A DNA stretch of 64,000 nt from Sphingomonas sp. IC-56 (GTDB taxonomy: Bacteria > Pseudomonadota > Alphaproteobacteria > Sphingomonadales > Sphingomonadaceae), in assembly GCF_021043375.1 (NCBI RefSeq), contig NZ_JAJNDV010000014.1, forward strand, positions 1 through 64,000, given 5' to 3'. This document shows, in pieces, positions 34,804 to 43,620 of the stretch. The first letter of the stretch is position 1. Each line of letters starts with the position of its first letter. The notes under the pieces were generated by a model, which had not been told where the DNA came from, did not search any database, and saw only the letters and a program-made list of their open reading frames with translations. A program made the position numbers and the translations under genes.

Positions 34804-36084
34804 TCACTTTGGCAACTGCGCCTTCGGGAACCCCGCCCAGGCCGCGTCATAGTCCGGCTGCGCGTGCTCCATCGCATAGGTCGTGGGGCGGTAAGGCCAG
34901 CAACTCTCCACCATGAAGGCCATGGTGCCGTCGATCTTGTGCGGCTTGAGCTCGGCGTTGCTCGCGCCCTGCCAGCTTGCCACGTCGGGGCCGTGCCCGG
35001 CCATCAGGTTGTGGAGCGACAGCCCGCCCGGGGCGAAGCCGTCTGCCTTAGCGTCATAGGCGCCGTGGATCAGCCCCATCGCCTCCGACATGATGTTGCG
35101 GTGGAACCAGGGTGGGCGGAACGTGTCCTCCGCCACCATCCAGCGCGGGGGGAAGATCACGAAGTCGGCGTTGGCCCGGCCCGGCACGTCGCTGGGCGAG
35201 GTGAGCACCGTGAAGATCGACGGATCGGGATGGTCAAAACTCACCGTGTTAATCGTGTTGAACCGCGACAGGTCATAGCGCCACGGTGCCAGGTTGCCGT
35301 GCCAGGCAACCACATCGAGCGGGCTGTGATCCAGCCTAGTTATCCACAGACTTCCCAACGACTTTTGCACAACCTCGTACACACCGTCTTCGTCCTCGAA
35401 CCAGGCCGAAGGCGTTTCAAAATCGCGGGGGTTCGCGAGGCCGTTGGCGCCGATGGGGCCGAGATCGGGAAGGCGGAACAGCGCGCCGTGATTTTCGGCG
35501 ACATAGCCGCGCGCTTCGCCATCGGGCAGCAGCGCGCGGAAGCGCACCCCGCGCGGGATCAGCGCGATCTGGCCCGGGGCAATGTCGATGCGGCCCATTT
35601 CGGTGAGCAATTGCAGCCGCCCAGCCTGCGGGATGAATAGCAGCTCACCGTCGGCGTTCATGAACACCCGCGCGTCCATGTCCTTGTTCGCGGCATAGAT
35701 GTGGAGCGCAACGCCCTCCAGGTCGGCGGGATCGCGGTTGGCGAGCATGGTGGTCATGCCGTCGATCAGATCGATCGATCCTGCAGGTGCGGGCAGGGGA
35801 TTCCAGCGAAGCCGGTTGGGGGCGAGAGGCGCCTTGTCGGTGCCCGGCGCGAAAAGCTGCGCGCCTTCGTACGGCGCATAAGGCGGGTGCTCGGCGGTTG
35901 GGCGCAAGCGGTACAGCCAGGAGCGGCGGTTCTCGTGGCGTGGCGCGGTGAAGGCGGTGCCCGACAGCTGTTCGGTGTAGAGGCCGAACGCCGGCTTCTG
36001 CGGGGAATTGCGACCCTGGGGGAGGGCGCCGGGGACAGCCTCGGTCGAGACGTGATTGCCGAAGCCGGGGAAGTAATCGGTCAT
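34804..36084 (-). CDS. hmgA: homogentisate 1,2-dioxygenase
   Basis: A non-haem iron dioxygenase (426 aa) that opens the ring of homogentisate in tyrosine/phenylalanine breakdown. The N-terminus [26 protein letters not shown] and the iron-site region [38 protein letters not shown] contain the conserved His and Glu ligands, with a further His in [14 protein letters not shown]. Start at 36084 has GAGGAACTGCG upstream. It follows hpd in the same direction, so the two could be co-transcribed; a hairpin lies between them. The next enzymes (maleylacetoacetate isomerase, fumarylacetoacetase) are not in the window. Confidence 0.95.
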   Translation of the reverse strand: MTDYFPGFGNHVSTEAVPGALPQGRNSPQKPAFGLYTEQLSGTAFTAPRHENRRSWLYRLRPTAEHPPYAPYEGAQLFAPGTDKAPLAPNRLRWNPLPAPAGSIDLIDGMTTMLANRDPADLEGVALHIYAANKDMDARVFMNADGELLFIPQAGRLQLLTEMGRIDIAPGQIALIPRGVRFRALLPDGEARGYVAENHGALFRLPDLGPIGANGLANPRDFETPSAWFEDEDGVYEVVQKSLGSLWITRLDHSPLDVVAWHGNLAPWRYDLSRFNTINTVSFDHPDPSIFTVLTSPSDVPGRANADFVIFPPRWMVAEDTFRPPWFHRNIMSEAMGLIHGAYDAKADGFAPGGLSLHNLMAGHGPDVASWQGASNAELKPHKIDGTMAFMVESCWPYRPTTYAMEHAQPDYDAAWAGFPKAQLPK

Positions 36085-36121
36085 CGCAGTTCCTCGTCCT
36101 GTTTTTCTGCCGAAGAAGCAA

Positions 36122-36157
36122 GATGAGGGAGAAACGCCTTCGCGCATCTCCCTCATC
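36122..36157. terminator. hairpin between hpd and hmgA
   Basis: GATGAGGGAGA, a 14-base loop, TCTCCCTCATC: an 11-bp stem. It may attenuate or mark the end of the hpd message, or serve as an mRNA stabiliser before hmgA. No T-tract is evident. Confidence 0.5.
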
Positions 36158-36239
36158 CTCCTGCGGCTCCCCTCGCTCAGATCTTGAGGATGGGATCTTT
36201 CGGGGCCGGGTTAATCCCGGCTCTCCTCTCCAAACTTGG

Positions 36240-37280
36240 TCAGGCGTCGACCTTGATCACGCCGCGGCGGATCTGGTCGAGTTCGATGCTCTCGAACAAT
36301 GCCTGGAAATTGCCGTTGCCGAAACCTTCATTGCCCTTGCGCTGAATGATTTCGAAAAAGATCGGGCCGAACATGTTCTCGGTGAAGATCTGCAGCAGCA
36401 GCCCTTCGCCGCGCTCGACCGACCCGTCGATGAGAATCCGGTTCTTGCGGAGCCGCTCAAGGTCCTCGCCATGGCCGGGGACGCGCTTGTCCACCAGTTC
36501 GAAATAGGTCTCGATCGTGTCCTGCAGCTTCACGCCGCGCTCGCGCAGGCGCTCCACCGTGCCGTAGATATCGTCCGTGGTCAGCGCGAGGTGCTGGATG
36601 CCTTCGCCCTTATACTCGCGGATGAACTCCTCGATCTGGCTCTGGTCGTCCTTGCTCTCGTTGAGCGGGATGCGGATCGCCTTGTCAGGGGCGATCATCG
36701 CCTGGCTGAACAGGCCGGTGGCTTGGCCCTTGATGTCGAAATACTTCTGCTCTTCGAAGCCGAACAGCGTCTTGTAGAACTCCGACCACACCCGCATCTG
36801 GCCCCGGCGGACATTGTGCGTGAGGTGGTCGAGCAAGTCGAGACCGACATTGTTCTCGGCCTCCGCCTCCTGCCAGCCGGCGATCTCTTCCCAGTCGGCG
36901 TACAGGTCGACGCCGTCCTGGATGAAGTACAGGTACGACCCGCCGATACCCTGGATGACGGTGTCGTCTTCCTCGGTACGCTCGCCGCCATACTGGAGCG
37001 CCCATTCGAAAGCGGCCTTGGGGTCGCTGACGCGGAACGCCATCGCGCTGGCAGAGGGGCCGTGCGCCGCGCGGAACTCGGCAACGCGGCCGCTCTCGTC
37101 GCGGTTCAGCATCAGGTTGATGCGGCCCTGCTTATAGCGGGTGATCGCCTTGCGCGGATGCGTGTGGGTGGGGACGAAGCCCATCTGTTCGAACTGCTGC
37201 GCCATCGCCTCCGGATCGGGCGAAGTGAATTCGACAAACTCGAAGCCGTTGAGGCCGAGGGGGTTGGCTGCGTCGTTCAT
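36240..37280 (-). CDS. hpd: 4-hydroxyphenylpyruvate dioxygenase
   Basis: A 346-aa non-haem Fe(II) enzyme that turns 4-hydroxyphenylpyruvate into homogentisate. The first vicinal-oxygen-chelate domain begins NGFEFVEFTSPDPEAMAQQFEQMGFVPTHTHP; the metal ligands are the His in DLLDHLTHNV, the His in GIQHLALTTDDI and the Glu in GPIFFEIIQRKGNEGFGNGNF. It feeds HmgA next to it. The ATG has GGAGCTC four bases before. A palindrome at 37306-37327 just upstream is a likely operator. Confidence 0.95.
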   Translation of the reverse strand: MNDAANPLGLNGFEFVEFTSPDPEAMAQQFEQMGFVPTHTHPRKAITRYKQGRINLMLNRDESGRVAEFRAAHGPSASAMAFRVSDPKAAFEWALQYGGERTEEDDTVIQGIGGSYLYFIQDGVDLYADWEEIAGWQEAEAENNVGLDLLDHLTHNVRRGQMRVWSEFYKTLFGFEEQKYFDIKGQATGLFSQAMIAPDKAIRIPLNESKDDQSQIEEFIREYKGEGIQHLALTTDDIYGTVERLRERGVKLQDTIETYFELVDKRVPGHGEDLERLRKNRILIDGSVERGEGLLLQIFTENMFGPIFFEIIQRKGNEGFGNGNFQALFESIELDQIRRGVIKVDA

Positions 37281-37305
37281 GAGCTCCGTTTACTGTGCCC
37301 GACTG

Positions 37306-37327
37306 GATAGTGTCAATTGATACTATC
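37306..37327. promoter_or_regulatory. operator-like palindrome upstream of hpd
   Basis: A 22-base dyad, GATAGTGTCAATTGATACTATC, with one mismatch pair. The minus-strand sequence TTGACA (revcomp of 37311-37316) falls inside it and would be a -35 element for hpd, so a bound repressor would block it. It lies 26 bases upstream of the hpd start. No regulator gene is in the window. Confidence 0.65.
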
Positions 37328-37375
37328 GGGCGGGAACACCGCTTCGGCCTAAACTTTTCTAAACTTTCCGCAGCG

Positions 37376-38722
37376 TCACAGCCCTTCGCCGCCGACCCAG
37401 TGCGCGTTGGAGAGCCGCCGCGCGACACTCCAGGTCTGGGTGCGGATATCGGGCACCGCCACGATCTCCCAGAACGCGCCGCGGGTCATGGGACCCAGCG
37501 CGTACAGATTGTGGTTGGGCTGCCCGTCGGCGTTGATCGTCTGCGCCTGATTGTCGACTTCGATGCCTAGATGTGCGGGGTCAGGGCGAATGCAGCCGCG
37601 CTCGGCCAGTCGGCGGAGCAGCGGTTCGGCGCTGCGGTTGAGGTCGCCGAGCGGGCCGGTGCAGTTGATGATGCGCTGAGCGAGCAGCGTCTCGGCAGCG
37701 TCTTGGCCGCGCACCCGGTACTGGACGCTGATGCCGCCCGGTTCTTCGGCAAAGGAGAGCGTCTTGCCGGCGACCACCTGTAGCTGGCCGCGGTCCAGCA
37801 TCGCCTGCAACCGGGCATGGACCTGAGGCGCCAGCCGGTGACGATGCACGTCCCACCAAGGGCGCAGGTGGCGCAGGAAACGGCCGCGCTCGACGTCGCT
37901 GGCATGGCCCCACATGGGCTGCGTAAAGGGGCGAAGCTCGTCCACGGCATTGCGCCAGCCGATCGCCTCGCCGCGCATGCGGACTTGGCGGAGCAGGGCG
38001 GACGCGACCGTTCCCGGGCGCTCGTCGATGCGCTGCCAGTCGCTGCCGGCGGCATGGGCGCGGGGAAGCAGGCCACGACGGGAAAGGGCGAGAATGTGTC
38101 CCTTGAAGCCGCGCGCCTCCAGCAGCAGCACAACGTCCACCATGGTGAGGCCGGTGCCGATGACCAGCACCGTGTCCTCGTCTGACAGGTCATCGGGCAC
38201 GCTCGGGTGCCAGGGGTCGCCCTTGTAGCGGGTGTCCGACAGCAGCTGCGGATCGAGGCCGGGCGGATCATGTGGGGGCAGGTTGCCGACCGCGAGCACG
38301 GCGGCATCGGCTTCCAGCGTGCGGTTGGCGAGCTTCAGGCGGACGGTGGGGCCGGTTTCCAGATCGCAGACTTCGTCGCGGATCAGGGTGAGGCGCCCGT
38401 TGGAGGTGCGCAGTGCCTCTTCCAGCAACTCCCGCAGATACTCGCCATAGGTCACGCGCGGGATGAATGCGGCGGGCGCGTCGGGGACCCCGCGCGCCTC
38501 GAGCCAGCGGACGAAGTGCGAAGGATCGTCGGGAAAGGCGCTCATGTTCGACGCGCGGACGTTCAGCACGTGACTGGGATGCGCAGCACCATAGGCAAGG
38601 CCGGTGCCTGCGACCGGCGCGCGCTCGATCAGCGTGGCGCGCGGCCCTTCGTGGCGCAGCAGGTTGATCGCCTGGAGCGTGCCCGAAAAGCCCGCGCCGA
38701 TGATCGCGACATGTTCGATCAA
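37376..38722 (-). CDS. FAD/NAD(P)-binding protein (COG4529-like)
   Basis: A 448-aa protein with an N-terminal FAD fold, HVAIIGAGFSGTLQAINLLRHEGPRATLIE, the GTGLAYGAAHPSHVLNVRASNMSAFP block of the hydroxyacyl/FAD-NAD(P)-binding family, and a second dinucleotide motif VLVIGTGLTMVDVVLLLEARG. The family is annotated as FAD/NAD(P)-binding proteins of unknown function, some linked to secondary metabolism or iron. It follows the DUF6356 gene by 4 bases in the same direction, so the pair is probably co-transcribed. Confidence 0.85.
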   Translation of the reverse strand: MIEHVAIIGAGFSGTLQAINLLRHEGPRATLIERAPVAGTGLAYGAAHPSHVLNVRASNMSAFPDDPSHFVRWLEARGVPDAPAAFIPRVTYGEYLRELLEEALRTSNGRLTLIRDEVCDLETGPTVRLKLANRTLEADAAVLAVGNLPPHDPPGLDPQLLSDTRYKGDPWHPSVPDDLSDEDTVLVIGTGLTMVDVVLLLEARGFKGHILALSRRGLLPRAHAAGSDWQRIDERPGTVASALLRQVRMRGEAIGWRNAVDELRPFTQPMWGHASDVERGRFLRHLRPWWDVHRHRLAPQVHARLQAMLDRGQLQVVAGKTLSFAEEPGGISVQYRVRGQDAAETLLAQRIINCTGPLGDLNRSAEPLLRRLAERGCIRPDPAHLGIEVDNQAQTINADGQPNHNLYALGPMTRGAFWEIVAVPDIRTQTWSVARRLSNAHWVGGEGL

Positions 38723-38726
38723 GCGA

Positions 38727-38993
38727 TCAGATCTCGTATTCGAGTTGCCATTCGGGCTGCTGGAAGGCGGGCTTGTCCTGCGAAAAGGCCGGTTGGCGGG
38801 CCTTCATCTGCGCATAGAGCCGCTTCACGGTGTCGCTGGCGGTCCGGGTGAACAGCGGCGGTACGACGGCGTGCACGAGGCAGGCGGCGCCGCCGACGAT
38901 CATGGACACGCCGAAGCGAGCGGCGGTGGCGGCATGTTCGCCATAGCTTTCGCCGACGCTGCGCGGGTGGTCGAGGAAGATGCGGTCGATCAT
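38727..38993 (-). CDS. DUF6356-like protein, 88 aa
   Basis: MIDRIFLDHPRSVGESYGEHAATAARFGVSMIVGGAACLVHAVVPPLFTRTASDTVKRLYAQMKAR. The single hydrophobic stretch about 28-48 suggests membrane anchoring. The pattern HPRSVGESYGEH near the start is typical of a sphingomonad/alphaproteobacterial small family I know as DUF6356. Function unknown. Encoded 4 bases before the FAD-binding protein gene, implying linked expression. Confidence 0.75.
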   Translation of the reverse strand: MIDRIFLDHPRSVGESYGEHAATAARFGVSMIVGGAACLVHAVVPPLFTRTASDTVKRLYAQMKARQPAFSQDKPAFQQPEWQLEYEI

Positions 38994-39106
38994 GATGCGA
39001 GCTTAGGCCCTGGTTGCGCACTTGTGAACCTGTGCCGCGTCCGATTGCAGCCGTTGCGCGGCGGTTCGCAATCGCTACCGTGCGCCGCAACGATAGGGAG
39101 GTTGGA

Positions 39107-40924
39107 ATGAAGCGGGTTTATCTGGCGGGTCTGCTGGCTGCGTGTGCGGCGGGGCCGCTGATGGCGCAAACGTCGTCGCCCACGGTTGCAACGGCGCCGA
39201 GCGCGGAGGACCAGCGGCTCACGACCTTCCTCGACGCTGCGTTCGACGAAGCCGTGGCGCTCAGCCCCGAACAGATGACCAGCCTGGGGCTGAAGACGCA
39301 GTATGATCGGCTGGACGATTATACCAAGGCGGCGGATGCGCGACGGCTCGCGCTGGCCGAGCGGCAGCTTGCCGACATGAAAAAACGGTTCGACCCAGCC
39401 AAGCTGACCACGATGGGACGGCTGAGCTACCGATTGTTCGAGAAGAATGTCGAAACCGCGCGGCGCCAGGCGCGGTTCAGCGACTATGGCTTTCCGGTGT
39501 CGACCAATGGCAGTCCGGCGGGGCAAATTCCCGTCTTCCTGATCAACGAGCACCGCGTCGACAGCGTCGAGGATGCGCGCGCCTATATCGCCCGGCTGAT
39601 CGACAGCGAACGAGTGATGCGCGAAGTCTCGGCGGAGATGCGCGAGCAGGCGGCCAAGGGCATCGTGCCGCCCAAGATGGTGTTCGCTCCGGCACGTGGT
39701 GATGCGCAAAAGGTGATTACCGGCGCACCGTTTGATGGCGGGCCCGACAGCACGGTGCTTGCCGATTTCCGCAAGAAAGTCGGTGCGCTCAAGGTGCCCG
39801 AGGCGACCAAGGCGCAGTTGATCGAGCAGGCCAGAGCGGCGCTGACCGGGCCATTCAAGCGCGGCTTCGCCACGCTGTTCGCGACGCTGGATGCGATCGA
39901 GCCCCAGGCCAAGGGCAACAACGGCGCTTGGAGCCTGCCCGGTGGCGATGCCTATTACCAGTCGCAGCTGGCCTTCTACACGACGACCGACATGACCGCC
40001 GACCAGATCCATCAGACTGGTCTGGCCCAGGTAGAGGCGATCCGTGCCGAGATGGAGCAGGTAAAGGCGCAGATCGGCTTCACGGGCAGCCTGGAAGCGT
40101 TCTTCGAGGCGAGCCGCACCAATCCGAAATATAAGTACCCGAACGACGAAGCCGGGCGCGAGCTGTACCTCGCCGATGCTCGTGCCGTGATCGCTAAGAT
40201 GATGGCGGTTGCGCCGCGCTTCTTCCACCGTCTGCCCGAGGCGAAGCTGGAGGTACGCGCAGTCGAGAAGTGGCGACAGGAGACCGCTTCGGTAGCCTTC
40301 TACAACCGCCCGGCGCCGGATGGATCGCGCCCCGGCATCTTCTACGTCAACCTGGCCGACATGAACCAGGTCAACAAACAGCAGGTCAATGCGATCGCGG
40401 TGCACGAAGGCGCGCCGGGGCATCATTTCCAGATCGCCCGCGCGCAGGAACTACAGGGCCTGCCCAAGTTCCGGCGCTTCGGCTTCTATGGCAGCTATAT
40501 CGAGGGCTGGGGGCTCTACACCGAGCGGCTAGCCAAGGAGATGGGCGCATATCCGACGCCCGAGACTCAGTTCGGCATGCTTTCGCTGCAGATGTGGCGG
40601 GCGATCCGTATGGTGGTGGATACCGGCATGCACTCCAAGCGCTGGACTCGCGAGCAGGCGATCGCCTTCTTCCAGCAGAATTCGCCGCTGTCGCAGCGCG
40701 ATATCGTCAAGGAAGTGGACCGGTACATCAACAATCCTGGGCAAGCGACAAGCTACATGGTCGGGCAGTTGAAGATCGCTGGGTTGCGGGCCAAGGCGGA
40801 AAAGGCGCTGGGGGCACGGTTCGACATTCGCGACTTCCATGAGGCGGTGCTGGCGAACGGGGCGTTGCCGCTCGATGTGCTGGAGGAGCAGGTCGACGCG
40901 TATATTGCTGCGAAGCGGGGGTAG
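39107..40924 (+). CDS. DUF885 family protein, secreted
   Basis: A 605-aa protein with a signal peptide (MKRVYLAGLLAACAAGPLMAQ). The DUF885 core includes the HEGAPGHHFQIARAQEL motif (HExxxGHH type) and YIEGWGLYTERLAKEMGAY, which look like a zinc-metalloprotease-like active site; some DUF885 members have been proposed to be peptidases. GGAGGTTGGA precedes ATG at 39107, and the upstream frame lacks such a site. Paired with a convergent paralogue at 41069-42886 of the same length. Confidence 0.87.
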   Translation: MKRVYLAGLLAACAAGPLMAQTSSPTVATAPSAEDQRLTTFLDAAFDEAVALSPEQMTSLGLKTQYDRLDDYTKAADARRLALAERQLADMKKRFDPAKLTTMGRLSYRLFEKNVETARRQARFSDYGFPVSTNGSPAGQIPVFLINEHRVDSVEDARAYIARLIDSERVMREVSAEMREQAAKGIVPPKMVFAPARGDAQKVITGAPFDGGPDSTVLADFRKKVGALKVPEATKAQLIEQARAALTGPFKRGFATLFATLDAIEPQAKGNNGAWSLPGGDAYYQSQLAFYTTTDMTADQIHQTGLAQVEAIRAEMEQVKAQIGFTGSLEAFFEASRTNPKYKYPNDEAGRELYLADARAVIAKMMAVAPRFFHRLPEAKLEVRAVEKWRQETASVAFYNRPAPDGSRPGIFYVNLADMNQVNKQQVNAIAVHEGAPGHHFQIARAQELQGLPKFRRFGFYGSYIEGWGLYTERLAKEMGAYPTPETQFGMLSLQMWRAIRMVVDTGMHSKRWTREQAIAFFQQNSPLSQRDIVKEVDRYINNPGQATSYMVGQLKIAGLRAKAEKALGARFDIRDFHEAVLANGALPLDVLEEQVDAYIAAKRG

Positions 40925-40965
40925 GGTGGCCGACACGGGTTGGTCGAGAATCTGCAATTATCGTC

Positions 40966-41047
40966 CGTCACCCCGGCCTTGAGCCGGGGTCCCGCTACCT
41001 TATCCCTTGGAAGAAGAAGCGGGATCCCGCTCAAGGCCGGGATGACG
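40966..41047. repeat. family B palindromic intergenic repeat
   Basis: CGTCACCCCGGCCTTGAGCC-GGGGTCCCGC, a 20-base loop and GCGGGATCCCGCTCAAGGCC-GGGATGACG. It occupies the space between the two convergent DUF885 genes and may terminate both. Confidence 0.85.
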
Positions 41048-41068
41048 TGGAAGTTAGATGGATATGGC

Positions 41069-42886
41069 TCACCCCTTCAACATCCGTTCGGTGACCACCC
41101 GCTCCAGCACGGTGAGCGGCATGGGACCGTCGGCCAGGATCGCGTGAAAGGCGCGCGGATCGAAGCGGGCGCCTTGCTTGCGCTTCACCTGATCGCGCAG
41201 GCGCGCCCACACGGTGTGGCCGATCTTGTAGCTGCACGCCTGGCCCGGCCAGGCGGTGTAGCGATCGATTTCGCCCTGGCTGCGGCCCCGCGCGATACCG
41301 GTGGTGGCGATCAGATAGTCGGTCGCTCGCTCGCGGCTCCAGCGCTTGTGGTGCATGCCTGAGTCCACCACCAGCCGGGTCGCCCGGAACAGCAGCGACT
41401 GGAGATAGCCGACCTGGCCGAGCGGATTGCCCTCATACATCCCCATCTCGTCCGCCAGCTGCTCGGCATAGAGCGCCCAGCCCTCGCTATAGCCGCTGAA
41501 GAAGGTGCGGCGGCGGATCAGCGGGATGCTGGTGGATTCGAGCGCGGTCATCACCTGAAGATGGTGACCGGGAACCGCTTCGTGATGAGTCAGCGTGGCG
41601 AGGCCGAACTTGGGCCGGTCGAACGTGTCGCGCAGGTTGATGTAGTAGATCGCAGGACGTGAACCGTCGAGCGAAGCGTTCTGGTAATAACCGCCAGGCG
41701 CTCCGGCCTGGATCGAGGGTGGTACGCGGCGAACTTCGACTGGTGCCTTTGGCACCGTCGCAAACTGTTCGGGCAGGCGCTTGGCCACCGCCTCGATCTG
41801 CGCGTTCAGCGCGGCGAGCAGCGCGTCGCGGCCGGGATCGGTGTTGGGGAAGAGCTGGTCGGGCCGTTGGTTGAGGGCCACCAGCCGGGCACCGACGGTG
41901 CCCTGTGTCATACCCTGCGCCTTGAGGATCGTGTCGATGCGGGCGCTGATCTGTGCGACCTGGTCGAGGCCGAGCCTGTGGATCTCGTCACCCGAAAGGG
42001 CAGTCGTGGTCGCCGCCTCAGCTGCTGCGCGGTAATAGGCATCCCCATCTGGGAAGCGCCAGACGCCGGCGTCGTGCGTTGCCCTGGCGCGCAGCTCGAT
42101 GACCAGCGCGCGCTGGCGGTCGAGCGCGGGGAAGACGCGGTCGGCCACGATCCGCTCCGCCTGGGCGACATGGGTGTCGGGCAGGCCCGCCGCCCTCAGC
42201 TTGGTCGCGAGCGAGGTGACCATGACGGTGGCGCCCGGCTGCTGGTCACGCAGGGCGGCAAGCTGTTTCAGCGTGGTGTCGAGCAGATAATCGGGCGCGA
42301 ACACGTCGCGTGCGGCGTCGGCGCGCTGGCGCTCGGTGTCGTTGTCGATCGCCTGCGGAAAGGCGGTCAGACGTGCGAGGTACGCGTCGGCATCTGCCGC
42401 GTCCTTGATGCGGTGCTGTGAGTCCAGAAAGTCGGGAACGTCGCGATAGGCGCCGGTCAGCTGGCTGAGCACATAGGGCGCGTAGCGGCCCATGCTGGCG
42501 CCATAGGTGAAGCGCTCGGCACCCGCGACGCCGCGCTGGAGCTGATACAGGACGATTTCGTAGTCGAGCTTGGCCGCTGGCGACAGCGCGGCGGGATTGA
42601 TCGCGCGAAGCTCGGCAAGCTCGCGCTTGGCGCGGGCTAGGTCGGCAGCGACACCCTTGGCCGAGCCGTCGCTTAGCCTTGACTTGAGCGCGGCACGCTC
42701 GCCGGTGTCGAGCCCCAGGCGCGTCGCTCCTTCCGGATCATCGCCCAGTCGATCGTAGAAGAAGCGGTCAAGTAGGGTCCGCAGCTGCGCATCGGCGGTG
42801 TCGCCCGCGAGCGCCTGTCCATTAGCCGGAACTGCTGCGGCGAGGGTGGCTGCGCCGGCGCTGCCGATGAACGAACGACGATCCAC
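41069..42886 (-). CDS. DUF885 family protein, Tat-exported paralogue
   Basis: A 605-aa paralogue of the neighbouring protein. The N-terminus MDRRSFIGSAGAATLAAAVPA has a twin-arginine signal (RRSFIG). The metal motif is HHEAVPGHHLQVMTALES, and YSEGWALYAEQLADEMGMYEG follows, as in the partner. It starts at GTG 42886 with AGGAGATTCTC upstream. The longer frame to 43279 overlaps pseudogene sequence and is rejected. The different signal peptide types suggest that the two proteins fold by different routes but act in the same compartment. Confidence 0.85.
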   Translation of the reverse strand: MDRRSFIGSAGAATLAAAVPANGQALAGDTADAQLRTLLDRFFYDRLGDDPEGATRLGLDTGERAALKSRLSDGSAKGVAADLARAKRELAELRAINPAALSPAAKLDYEIVLYQLQRGVAGAERFTYGASMGRYAPYVLSQLTGAYRDVPDFLDSQHRIKDAADADAYLARLTAFPQAIDNDTERQRADAARDVFAPDYLLDTTLKQLAALRDQQPGATVMVTSLATKLRAAGLPDTHVAQAERIVADRVFPALDRQRALVIELRARATHDAGVWRFPDGDAYYRAAAEAATTTALSGDEIHRLGLDQVAQISARIDTILKAQGMTQGTVGARLVALNQRPDQLFPNTDPGRDALLAALNAQIEAVAKRLPEQFATVPKAPVEVRRVPPSIQAGAPGGYYQNASLDGSRPAIYYINLRDTFDRPKFGLATLTHHEAVPGHHLQVMTALESTSIPLIRRRTFFSGYSEGWALYAEQLADEMGMYEGNPLGQVGYLQSLLFRATRLVVDSGMHHKRWSRERATDYLIATTGIARGRSQGEIDRYTAWPGQACSYKIGHTVWARLRDQVKRKQGARFDPRAFHAILADGPMPLTVLERVVTERMLKG

Positions 42887-43178
42887 GAGAATCTCCTGAC
42901 GCCAAGTATCAGGTCCTACCCTGTTAGGTGGGTGCCGATGCGGCAAGTGGAATCGCGTTGCTGCCCTCCAGCGTATGGGCAGCGATGATCCCGGAACTTG
43001 TGGTTCACAGACCGAGACTTTGCAGTGGGATCGAGAACGTGGCGAAGGCCACGCCGTGCGGCTCGGAACTGCGGTGTCCGACTGGAGCGCGATGGCGGTG
43101 CAAACCACCATGGTGGGCGCCACCCGCACTCTTTCGTCTACCTGGGGAGCGCTCGACGCATTCGAGATGCACGTCACG

Positions 43179-43283
43179 ACCGGCCGCCGCCTCAGATGGG
43201 ATCCGAAGGCTGAGCGCTTTACCGGCGACGACGCCGCCCACGCGATGCTAGCCCGCCCGCAGCGGGTGAGGTACGCCATCTAG
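43179..43283 (+). pseudogene. C-terminal remnant of Gfo/Idh/MocA oxidoreductase gene
   Basis: The reading frame carries TGRRLRWDPKAERFTGDDAA and ARPQRVRYAI-stop, the very end typical of Gfo/Idh/MocA dehydrogenases (TGRxLxWDPxxExFxxDxxAxxxLxRPxRxPW). Upstream sequence (about 42940-43178) does not continue as recognisable protein of this family in any frame, and no Rossmann domain is present. So only the tail survives. It points to a deletion or replacement at this spot. Confidence 0.6.
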
Positions 43284-43293
43284 TGCTCGGCTG

Positions 43294-43311
43294 TCACACC
43301 CCTGAGTGTGA
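43294..43311. repeat. short hairpin after the pseudogene
   Basis: TCACACCCCTGAGTGTGA, a 6-bp dyad with a 6-base loop. A further palindrome, CCTTGCAATGCAAGG, is at 43352-43366. The rest of the gap (42887-43620) holds no gene I can support. Confidence 0.4.
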
Positions 43312-43620
43312 GCGCGTGAGGAACGCCTACGCTGAAGCGAGCTTGCCCTGCCCTTGCAATGCAAGGAGGTAGAGGCTTTAGCCGACTCGCCACTTCGGCA
43401 CCTGTCGCGGGCGTTTGGCGCCATCGCGTTCCAACGATGCACCATGCGCGGACACAGGGCGCTTTGGTGTACCCCGCGCACGCGCAATTCTGCTAAGCCC
43501 CCCCCAACGATCGCATGCCGGCTTCCCCGGCTCTCTGCGTGAGTCACTAACATCGTCACGCAATCCGGCGCTGCGTTTCGCAAACCCTGAACCGCCTGAA
43601 CGCCAACAAGATTGAGTTCC

